Part shown: positions 35,301-42,640 of the stretch, one piece after another
How the letters are laid out: every line of letters starts with the position of its first letter
Numbering within the stretch: the first letter of the stretch is position 1
DNA from: an uncultured Flavobacteriales bacterium
GTDB taxonomy: Bacteria; Bacteroidota; Bacteroidia; Flavobacteriales_D; Crocinitomicaceae
Direction: 5' to 3'
Assembly: GCA_937973685.1 (NCBI GenBank)
Contig: CALJKJ010000016.1
Coordinates: 62,001 to 126,000, forward strand
Length of the DNA: 64,000 nt
Made by a program: the position numbers and the translations under genes
Notes under the pieces: generated by a model
The model's input: only the letters and a program-made list of their open reading frames with translations
Told to the model about the DNA's origin: nothing
Databases searched by the model: none

Positions 35301-35440
35301 GTAAATAAGTTGGAGGAAAGGTTGGTGATGTTAACTTTTACTATATGGGTTCTTTAAATATTACATGAATTAAAAGAATTTTATGAGGATTTTTTGGTTA
35401 ATTAAAAGTTTAAAAGAGTGTGAGATTGTCAAAGAAATAG

Positions 35441-35455
35441 ATTGTTTATAACAAT
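35441..35455. repeat. Inverted repeat upstream of dndC
   Basis: Arms ATTGTT and AACAAT flank a 3-base centre, about 75 bases before the dndC start and just outside the left copy of the 17-base repeat. It could be part of an operator. Confidence 0.35.
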
Positions 35456-35460
35456 GTTGA

Positions 35461-35477
35461 CAAGTGACCACATTAAT
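35461..35477 (+). repeat. Left copy of 17-base direct repeat bracketing the Dnd island
   Basis: The sequence CAAGTGACCACATTAAT matches the copy at 47512-47528 at 15 of 17 positions in the same orientation. All island genes lie between the copies. The centre is about 45 bases upstream of the likely dndC transcript start, where an activator could also sit. It is either a boundary repeat or a shared regulatory site. Confidence 0.5.
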
Positions 35478-35503
35478 CCCAAATGAAATATGATAGTTTT
35501 TAT

Positions 35504-35511
35504 TAATTTTG
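35504..35511 (+). promoter_or_regulatory. -7 box TAATTTTG of the dndCDE operon
   Basis: This is an exact TAnnTTTG match 19 bases before the dndC ATG. No TTG is present 19-21 bases upstream, which suggests either a weak promoter or one helped by an activator bound at the repeat at 35461-35477. Confidence 0.5.
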
Positions 35512-35530
35512 ATAAATAAATTAGTTCACA

Positions 35531-36889
35531 ATGACTGAGATCAAAAGCAAAAAAATAAATGCAATAATAAATGAAATTATTGATCAATATTGTTTTGCAG
35601 GAGACTTACACAGACCATGGATTATTGGTTTTAGTGGCGGGAAAGATTCAACAGTTTTACTTACATTAGTATGGATCGCTTTACAAAGAGTACGTATTGA
35701 TTTTGATACTCCTTTTCAATTAAAAAGACCTATTTATATAGTTTGTAATGATACAATGGTTGAAAATCCAATTATAACATCTTATGTAGATAAAGTTTTA
35801 ATTGATATAGAAAAAGCTGCACGTGAACAAGACTTACCAATTTTTGTAAAAAAGACAACTCCCAAATTGGACGAATCATTTTGGATCAATGTAATTGGTA
35901 AAGGATATCCCGTTCCGAACAGTACGTTTAGATGGTGTACCGATCGATTGAAAATTAGACCAACTTCAAAATTTTTACACGAACAAATCGATGAAAAAGG
36001 CGAAGCTATTGTTCTACTTGGTACTCGCTATGACGAAAGTCAAAGAAGAGAACAATCGATGAAAAAGCATGAACGTTCTGGGGGAAGACTATCAAAACAT
36101 GTTCTAGACGCGAATACCTGGGTTTTCGCACCAATTAAAGAATTAATGTTGGAGGAAGTTTGGTATATAATTAATACCATTTCATCACCTTGGAATTTTG
36201 ACAATAATATTCTTTTTCAAATATATGCAGACGCAAGTGCAGATGATTATGAGTGTCCGACGGTTGTAACTAACAAAGAGCATAAATCCTGTGGACAAAG
36301 CCGTTTCGGATGTTGGACTTGTACTGTTGTGAAAGAAGATAAATCAATGTCAGCTTTGGTAAATAAAGGTCAAACTTGGATGAAGCCGTTAATTGATTTC
36401 AGAAATGCAATGGTTGACGACAGAAATAAACCTGAATATCGAATGCCAACCAGACGCAACGGTCTAGAGGCAATTGACGAAGAAGGGAACAACCGAGGTA
36501 CTTATACTCAAGAGTACCGAGCAAAATTAGTTCGGGAATTGCTTGAGATTCAAAAGACAATTCAAAAGACAAATCCTGACGTCAAATTAATCACAGACCA
36601 GGAACTTGTTGCTATTCAAGTGACATGGACACGAGATGGTATTTTTGATCATCATGTAGGAAAGATATATAAAGATGTTTATCAGCGTGATTTGTCAACG
36701 AGTTCGATGAATAATTTAGGACAGACTGAACGAAGAATATTGAAAGATGTTTGTGAGGATAATCCGGCTTATTATCATTTGATTGACCAATTGTTGGAGT
36801 TACAACAATCTCGTTCGCTACTTATTTCGAAGTATGGAATGCATAATGATGTAGAAAAACAAATTGAACGTTTTGTAAATGAGAATTGA
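35531..36889 (+). CDS. dndC: DNA phosphorothioation enzyme DndC (PAPS reductase-like)
   Basis: DndC activates the DNA backbone with ATP so that sulfur can replace a non-bridging oxygen. The 452-residue protein has the PP-loop SGGKDS at 35-40 and a conserved FRWCTDRLK with C136. The probable [4Fe-4S] ligands are C242, C254, C261 and C264 (CGQSRFGCWTC). The MPTRRNGLEAI segment near 320 is also typical. Sulfur normally comes from DndA or an IscS cysteine desulfurase, neither of which is in the window. It heads the + strand operon and overlaps dndD by 11 bases. Confidence 0.95.
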   Translation: MTEIKSKKINAIINEIIDQYCFAGDLHRPWIIGFSGGKDSTVLLTLVWIALQRVRIDFDTPFQLKRPIYIVCNDTMVENPIITSYVDKVLIDIEKAAREQDLPIFVKKTTPKLDESFWINVIGKGYPVPNSTFRWCTDRLKIRPTSKFLHEQIDEKGEAIVLLGTRYDESQRREQSMKKHERSGGRLSKHVLDANTWVFAPIKELMLEEVWYIINTISSPWNFDNNILFQIYADASADDYECPTVVTNKEHKSCGQSRFGCWTCTVVKEDKSMSALVNKGQTWMKPLIDFRNAMVDDRNKPEYRMPTRRNGLEAIDEEGNNRGTYTQEYRAKLVRELLEIQKTIQKTNPDVKLITDQELVAIQVTWTRDGIFDHHVGKIYKDVYQRDLSTSSMNNLGQTERRILKDVCEDNPAYYHLIDQLLELQQSRSLLISKYGMHNDVEKQIERFVNEN

Positions 36890-38975
36890 AAAAATCATAC
36901 TCAGTAATTTTCGAATCTACGCAGGTAGAAATGAAATAAAATTTCAATCTCAGGAGGATAAGAACATTACTCTTATTGCTGGGAAAAACGGATTCGGTAA
37001 AACATCATTTCTTACTTCACTGGTATGGGGTATGTATGGTAGTGCGATGGATCAAGTTGAAGAAAAATATCAGCGTGACATCAAAAATGCGGGAAGTTAT
37101 AATGCTTTTTTAAAGAAATTAATCAACAACAATGTAATGCAGGATTTTATTGACAAGAAGTCTAAAGAATCCTCATTCTTTGTGCAAATTGAATTGGTCG
37201 ATGTAATGATCCCATCGATTCCTTGTAAAAAGGTTGTTATTAAACGATCTTTTGATGCTTCATTAAATAAGGAAGATTTAAGTATTTTAATAGATGGCCA
37301 AGAAAATGAATTGACCAAAGATGTTGGATATGACGTTTTCATTAATGATTTTATTTTACCAAGGGAAATTGCAAAGTTTTTCTTTTTTGATGCTGAGAAA
37401 ATTGTTTCATTGGCGGAAGCAAAATCCAAAAGTGAACTGAAGTCATTGAGTAAAGCATATTCCGAAGTTCTAGGAATAAAAAAATATGAAGATTTAAAAG
37501 CAAATTTGACAACACTTTTAAATAAGTTGAAGCGCAATGGTGTTTCTAAAACGGATTTAAAAAGACTAGAAGAGCTTGAGACCATCGCTAAAAGTAATAC
37601 GGAATTAATTCAGCATTCAGAGCAACAATTATCCGAATTGATCGAGACAAAGGATGTGCTTAAAGCAAAAATAGAATTTCTTCAAGAGCGATTAATTCGA
37701 GAAGGAAACGATATGACTCTTGATGAATTGAAAGTATTGAAAGATAGAAGAGAGGAGATAAAAAATGCCTTGGATCATCAGCGTTTGGAGTTAAAATCAT
37801 TAATGGAGTTTGTTCCTTTAGCAATTGCTTCAAATCGATTTAAAGAATTGGTCGATCAAGTAAAAAATGAACTTGAGATCAAACAGAATAAGATTGGTAA
37901 ACATTTGCTTGAAGCAGAATACAATGATTTTCAAACAATGTTTAATGAAGAATTAAAAAATGTTATTGACGAGACAAATTTGTTGAATGATATTAGTGGG
38001 TATTTTTCAAAAGTGAGAGATATTCGATTAAATCTTTTAACCAATTCTGATAAAAATGACATTTTATTAGACTTTGATGAAGAAACGTCTAGAAAGATAA
38101 TTGCAACTTTTGAGTACATAGATAAGTCATTTAGACCCCATTATGCCCAAGTGGTTAAAACTGAGAAGGATTTAAAGCAAGAAGCAAGTCGATTGTTGAA
38201 AAGAATTAAAGAAGGCGAAGCTAGAAAAGATAATCCGTTATCAGTAAAATTGTTAGAAGAGAAACAGGATTTAGAAATTCAATTAAGTTCGATTGATACT
38301 AAACAGTTCAAACTAACCGAGGAGTTGGGGGGGTATCGCCAAAAAGAGGCAAGTACAAACAAGGTACTATCGGAACTGTTAAAAAAAACCAACCTTCAAG
38401 TTTCAGATCAAAAGAAACATGAAGTAACAGTTGATTTATTAGAAAAGATAAATCAATTGATCAATAGAATCAAAGAAGAGAAGAAGTATTCTCTACAGAA
38501 ATCTATACAGTTAGGACTTAATAAATTAATGCACAAAAAGGATAAGGTCAAAGATGTAAGTGTACGGATTGAAGAAGATGTTATGGATATCGATTTAATA
38601 GATCGATTTGGAAATGTTATTGACAAGGAAGAACTATCAAAAGGAGAACAACAATTGTACGCGACAGCGCTACTTAAAGCCTTGGTTGATGAATCTGGAA
38701 TACATTTCCCTGTTTTTATTGATAGCCCACTTCAGAAATTTGATTTAGTGCACTCAAGTAATGTTATACAACAATTCTACCCATCAATTTCCGATCAAGT
38801 GGTTCTATTCCCTCTTTTAGAAAAAGAATTATCCAAGGATGAATTTGAATTGCTCAAGCCTCATTTAAGCAGTGTTCATTTGATTGATAACGATTCGTAT
38901 GGTTCATCGTTTGAAAGTTGTGGCATCAATGATTTATTTACCAAATTCCATAACCAACATGTTCTCACACATTAG
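36879..38975 (+). CDS. dndD: DNA phosphorothioation ATPase DndD (SMC/Rad50-like)
   Basis: This 698-residue ATPase is thought to nick or open DNA for sulfur insertion. The Walker A motif is GKNGFGKTS at 35-43. The middle (about 190-520) is long charged helix of coiled-coil type. Near the C-terminus are the ABC signature SKGEQQLYATALLKA and Walker B VFIDSPLQKFD. Unlike Rad50 it shows no CxxC hook. It overlaps dndC by 11 and dndE by 17 bases, indicating a single co-translated unit. Confidence 0.93.
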   Translation: MRIEKIILSNFRIYAGRNEIKFQSQEDKNITLIAGKNGFGKTSFLTSLVWGMYGSAMDQVEEKYQRDIKNAGSYNAFLKKLINNNVMQDFIDKKSKESSFFVQIELVDVMIPSIPCKKVVIKRSFDASLNKEDLSILIDGQENELTKDVGYDVFINDFILPREIAKFFFFDAEKIVSLAEAKSKSELKSLSKAYSEVLGIKKYEDLKANLTTLLNKLKRNGVSKTDLKRLEELETIAKSNTELIQHSEQQLSELIETKDVLKAKIEFLQERLIREGNDMTLDELKVLKDRREEIKNALDHQRLELKSLMEFVPLAIASNRFKELVDQVKNELEIKQNKIGKHLLEAEYNDFQTMFNEELKNVIDETNLLNDISGYFSKVRDIRLNLLTNSDKNDILLDFDEETSRKIIATFEYIDKSFRPHYAQVVKTEKDLKQEASRLLKRIKEGEARKDNPLSVKLLEEKQDLEIQLSSIDTKQFKLTEELGGYRQKEASTNKVLSELLKKTNLQVSDQKKHEVTVDLLEKINQLINRIKEEKKYSLQKSIQLGLNKLMHKKDKVKDVSVRIEEDVMDIDLIDRFGNVIDKEELSKGEQQLYATALLKALVDESGIHFPVFIDSPLQKFDLVHSSNVIQQFYPSISDQVVLFPLLEKELSKDEFELLKPHLSSVHLIDNDSYGSSFESCGINDLFTKFHNQHVLTH

Positions 38976-39315
38976 AACGTCTAAAGAAAACAAGGAGATT
39001 GTAACGAAATTGACGAGTAAGTTCAATTTAGGGTCTGAAAATGTGATAGCACGTATTGCACTGGCCTATTCTTTAGAGCATGATGATAAACTTGATTTAA
39101 AAGATTTAAAAGATTCTGGTGGAAAGGAGTATTCGAAAAGTGTTTTGTTTGGGGATAATGAAGATTTTTATATTGGTTTAGTTAGCATAAAATATAATTT
39201 ACATACTTCGAATAAAAATGTTGCAAAACTTGTAAAACTTCATCTTGACAATGGTCTTTATAAACTTTCAAATAAAGAAATTGAAAGTTTTCTGAAAACA
39301 TTATTCAGTTCGTGA
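38959..39315 (+). CDS. dndE: DNA phosphorothioation protein DndE
   Basis: This 118-residue small helical protein completes the DndCDE core. DndE binds nicked DNA in characterised systems. The start at 38959 (MFSHIRTSKENKEI) gives the usual length of about 115-120. An earlier ATG at 38884 would run deep into dndD. Family features are IARIALAYSLEH, the central DSGGKEYSKSVLFGD and a C-terminal helix. Its stop codon is followed at the very next base by the stop of the convergent Rossmann-fold gene. Confidence 0.9.
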   Translation: MFSHIRTSKENKEIVTKLTSKFNLGSENVIARIALAYSLEHDDKLDLKDLKDSGGKEYSKSVLFGDNEDFYIGLVSIKYNLHTSNKNVAKLVKLHLDNGLYKLSNKEIESFLKTLFSS

Positions 39316-40260
39316 TTATAAATTCAATGATTCAAGATAAGATGGATAATATAAATATATATATTTATAAGTTTTTCGGTGTTTACTTGGGATAAATTCT
39401 ATTTGAGGATTTTCATCATAATTATTTTCCAAATCAGGTAATAATGAATTCAGCAAATGATATTCTTTATTTGTGATAATGGGAAAACTAATATTTACAA
39501 CTGCTTCGTCTTGAGAAATAAAGTTTTTGTTTAAAAAATGATATTGATTAAATGTTGCTGCTTCAGATTTTTTAATAAATATGCCACCAAACGTAAACAT
39601 TTCGATTCCATCCTGGTAGGTTAAGTTAAAAAATTGTTTAAATATTAATCGATCTTCAACATCTAGTGAGGACTGAGATTCAACAATAACATTTTCAATA
39701 ACATTAAGAAATATTTTTCTTAATGTTATTTGTGTATTAAAAGGTTCAAAATCCTCAACATCAAATTTAGAAGGTAGGAAAAGATCAAATTTAGACTTGA
39801 AATCTTCTATAGTTTTCTCAATAAATTCATTCCGTAAAGAAATAAAAAGCAAACCATTTTCTTTTACATTTCTACAATATGTGTCAATATCGTCAATCAT
39901 GTAATTTTGTAAACCTTTATCATAATCTAACCATGCTATGGTTTTTAAATCCCAATTAAGTTTAGGGAGTACTTCATAAGATTTACCAGATTCCAATTTG
40001 ATGCAGCTAAATGGTTTATTGTAATCACATCTTTTCTTCCCTTCAGGTGATACATTGCCCTCGATGCTGATCATCTTTTTAATACCAAGTCCTTTATGAA
40101 AAAGATTAAAATCAACAAAAAAAGATGCCCCAAATCCAATATATTGATAGTCATCAATTACGTTAGGAGTACAAATTTCTTTGAGTATATCTAACATCAT
40201 CTTTCTTTCAATAGATTTAGAAGGTCTAAGGCTATAATTTACACTAGAATCACTCCCCAT
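39316..40260 (-). CDS. Unknown Rossmann-fold protein, methyltransferase-like, defence island
   Basis: I do not recognise this 314-residue protein. The order of segments looks like a class I SAM-binding fold: a glycine loop in YIGFGASFFVDF (40-51), an acidic strand end in MISIEGN (E67), then LDYD (111-114) and a strand LLFISLRN. No catalytic NPPY or PCQ motif typical of DNA methyltransferases is visible. It overlaps the upstream GHKL ATPase gene by 11 bases, so the two proteins are likely to act together. It is the last gene of the - strand operon. A nucleotide-binding role other than methylation is possible. Confidence 0.55.
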   Translation of the reverse strand: MGSDSSVNYSLRPSKSIERKMMLDILKEICTPNVIDDYQYIGFGASFFVDFNLFHKGLGIKKMISIEGNVSPEGKKRCDYNKPFSCIKLESGKSYEVLPKLNWDLKTIAWLDYDKGLQNYMIDDIDTYCRNVKENGLLFISLRNEFIEKTIEDFKSKFDLFLPSKFDVEDFEPFNTQITLRKIFLNVIENVIVESQSSLDVEDRLIFKQFFNLTYQDGIEMFTFGGIFIKKSEAATFNQYHFLNKNFISQDEAVVNISFPIITNKEYHLLNSLLPDLENNYDENPQIEFIPSKHRKTYKYIYLYYPSYLESLNL

Positions 40261-41584
40261 CGTTGATTTTTTTCATTTTTACAAAATATTGAAAAGTTGC
40301 TAAACCTACTTCACCATAAGTTTTTAATTCAAGGTATTCTTGTGTTTTCAGAACAAGTTCTTTTTCAACACGGTATTTTATTTGAACAGTATTATCATCA
40401 AAACCAGATTTCTGAATTTCGGGAAAAACAAAAGTTGAGGAAAGAGATAAATCTGAATGATGAGTTTTAATATCTACTAAGGTTGAATTTGCAACTATTT
40501 GACTACGCTGTTCGGCATTATCTAGCTTATTTAATTGACCTAAAACTTGCTTCATAGCGTTTATCATTTTAGACCGTACGGTTTTATATAAAGTTGAATT
40601 AACATCAATCCCCCATTTGGTTGTGGTCATGGGCAGTTTTGAAGAATCATTACTTGAAAAAAATACCAACCCCCTAAACATTGCAACTTTGTTATGGTAT
40701 TTTTGAACACCTGAATCATCATAGAATTTTTTTCCACCATCCCAACCAGTTAAATTCGAAGTGTCTTTATCTACCATCAAACGATCATTGCAGTAAATAT
40801 ACCATCCAGCTTCATTAGGATTCGGCTCACCTATTCCAACAAAAATTTCTACTTTGACGTCTTCAATGATTTCTTTTAAATAATAGGGCTTTAAGCTATC
40901 ACTTTTCAAAAAAGTTATTGGCTCAGCGTCGAGTAGTTGCCCATTGACCCTAATTTTGATACCACTTTTGATACTATAATTAAACGTCTTTCGAATTTCT
41001 TTTTTTAGAGAATTTTCAAAAGTCGATAATGAAAAATCTTGTTGTACAGCCGGATTTAAATTTGTAACCTTAATGAAGGTGCCATTGACATCAATTTTCC
41101 CGTCTGCATTGTTAACGTCAACAAAATCAAATTCCCATTTACCTTTTTCTTCAAGCCAAAGATTAACATCCTCTTCGACTTTGAAATGATCGATACCATT
41201 TTTTGTCTCAACGACAAAGTAATTTCCAATTTTAAAAAGTCCCCTCTTCATCCCAACACCAAAACGTCCAACCGAATCTGTGCCACTTTGGTCTCCAGAA
41301 TTTATTGGTTTCCCAAGCATAAAAACATAGTCAATCGCAGCTTGCTTGCTGAATCCGCCACAATTATCTTTGATTTCAAAGTACTGATTATTAAAATTTA
41401 TTTCTACAAAAAAGTCAGAAGCCTTTATTTCCTTAACTTCAGTCGATATTAATATCTGACTTTTTGCACCATCAATAGAATTATCGATTAAGTCCATTAT
41501 GGCTCTATCCAAAGGGATATCTTTTGTCAGCATATTTACAAAAAATCCCTTTGACGGTTCGGCATTAAACTTCCCTTGTGTCAT
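40250..41584 (-). CDS. GHKL ATPase, MORC/MutL-like, defence island
   Basis: This 444-residue protein has a GHKL (Hsp90/gyrase/MutL-type) ATP site. The N box is DLIDNSID at 31-38, the Mg/ATP-lid motif is KDNCGGF (72-78) and the third motif is GRFGVGMKRG (106-115). An S5-like second domain probably follows to about 330. Where MutL and Hsp90 carry a catalytic Glu, it has Asp (D31). Related MORC-like ATPases occur in restriction systems. It sits nine bases after the AlbA gene and overlaps the Rossmann-fold gene by 11 bases. I infer a clamp that senses or loads on DNA. Confidence 0.8.
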   Translation of the reverse strand: MTQGKFNAEPSKGFFVNMLTKDIPLDRAIMDLIDNSIDGAKSQILISTEVKEIKASDFFVEINFNNQYFEIKDNCGGFSKQAAIDYVFMLGKPINSGDQSGTDSVGRFGVGMKRGLFKIGNYFVVETKNGIDHFKVEEDVNLWLEEKGKWEFDFVDVNNADGKIDVNGTFIKVTNLNPAVQQDFSLSTFENSLKKEIRKTFNYSIKSGIKIRVNGQLLDAEPITFLKSDSLKPYYLKEIIEDVKVEIFVGIGEPNPNEAGWYIYCNDRLMVDKDTSNLTGWDGGKKFYDDSGVQKYHNKVAMFRGLVFFSSNDSSKLPMTTTKWGIDVNSTLYKTVRSKMINAMKQVLGQLNKLDNAEQRSQIVANSTLVDIKTHHSDLSLSSTFVFPEIQKSGFDDNTVQIKYRVEKELVLKTQEYLELKTYGEVGLATFQYFVKMKKINDGE

Positions 41585-41593
41585 AATTAGTAT

Positions 41594-42640
41594 TTACCCC
41601 CAATGATTTTCAATATATCCAATCATTTCACTTGGGTTTAATGAAATGGTTGATGCAGCTCTTCTTATGTAAAACTCTTCAGTTTTCTTTGAACGATTTT
41701 TAACATACACTGGTCCTTTTTTACTGAATTGAACATCTAAACGACAGATTTGAATATTATTTAAATCTGGAAATGTCAAAGTTATTAAGGAATAAGCTGA
41801 ATTTCCTAAATAGTTTTCTATTAAATTGTCTAAGTGTTTTTGAAACTCATCCAGTGGGTCATGCTTTGAACCAAACGATTGTAAATCTGGCTCAAGTCCA
41901 AGAATATTCTTTAAATCTGACACACCAATTAACAATGTTCCTGGTTTACTATTCATGAAGCCTGCAAGTGTTTTAATACAGGACAGTTCCATTTTTTCAT
42001 CAGGCTGTCCAGTATGTAGATTCACTAGTAGTGTTGATTTGAACTCAACATTTGATGTTTCGCCTCCTTCAATAATTTGTTTTGTGTTTTCGATAGTAGA
42101 ATCTGATGCTTCTTGTGCCTCTAAGTTTATTTCAGTATCTTGAATTTCTTTAAAAACTGAATTTTCAGCTAATAAATCTACAAACAAATATGGGCTATTG
42201 ATTAATTCATTATTGTCATAAAGTTCTTGTAAGTATTTTAAACCGCCATTTGCATATCCCTCCAAAAAAGAAATGATCGAGCTAATTGCCTTTTCAGTTT
42301 CTTTTTCATCCATATCCTCTAATTCATTCCAGGTAAAACCTAACTCGTCTGTGTGAGTAAAAATGATCATTAGTAGGAAATCTACTAATGAGCCTCCTCC
42401 TTTCCATTTCGCGATTTCATAAAAATCTTTCGTCAAGTTATTACCTGGTAAAGGCAAAAATGATTTTCTTTTTACACCAATAATAAATGCATAAATAAAC
42501 AATTCATATACTGGACCAAATTGAGCGTATTCAGATTTTGTTTGACCTTTGTTTGCTAACACCTCAATCAGAGGGATTCTGCTTTTGGCGTATCTTGGTT
42601 TTTTTACCAAGATTTGTGTTCTAAAATCTTGTGAATTCAT
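41594..42640 (-). CDS. AlbA_2 (Schlafen-type) domain protein of the Dnd island
   Basis: This 348-residue protein has two parts. Residues 1-165 form an unrecognised domain (FGPVYELFIYAFIIGVKRKSF, then SLVDFLLMIIFTHTDEL) that I associate only loosely with Dnd accessory proteins. Residues of about 190-345 are an AlbA_2 domain with EGGETSNVEFKSTL, LAGFMNSKPGTLLIGVSD and a closing FYIRRAASTISLNP. AlbA_2 domains occur in nucleic-acid-binding regulators and Schlafen nucleases. It overlaps the SMC-like gene by one base. It may correspond to PbeD of Dnd-Pbe systems, an assignment from memory that needs profile comparison. Confidence 0.75.
   Translation of the reverse strand: MNSQDFRTQILVKKPRYAKSRIPLIEVLANKGQTKSEYAQFGPVYELFIYAFIIGVKRKSFLPLPGNNLTKDFYEIAKWKGGGSLVDFLLMIIFTHTDELGFTWNELEDMDEKETEKAISSIISFLEGYANGGLKYLQELYDNNELINSPYLFVDLLAENSVFKEIQDTEINLEAQEASDSTIENTKQIIEGGETSNVEFKSTLLVNLHTGQPDEKMELSCIKTLAGFMNSKPGTLLIGVSDLKNILGLEPDLQSFGSKHDPLDEFQKHLDNLIENYLGNSAYSLITLTFPDLNNIQICRLDVQFSKKGPVYVKNRSKKTEEFYIRRAASTISLNPSEMIGYIENHWG

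Noticed and set aside
39316..40260. Calling the Rossmann-fold gene a DNA methyltransferase
   Set aside because: The glycine loop and acidic strand end fit SAM binding, but no NPPY, DPPY or PCQ catalytic motif is visible, so the activity is left open.
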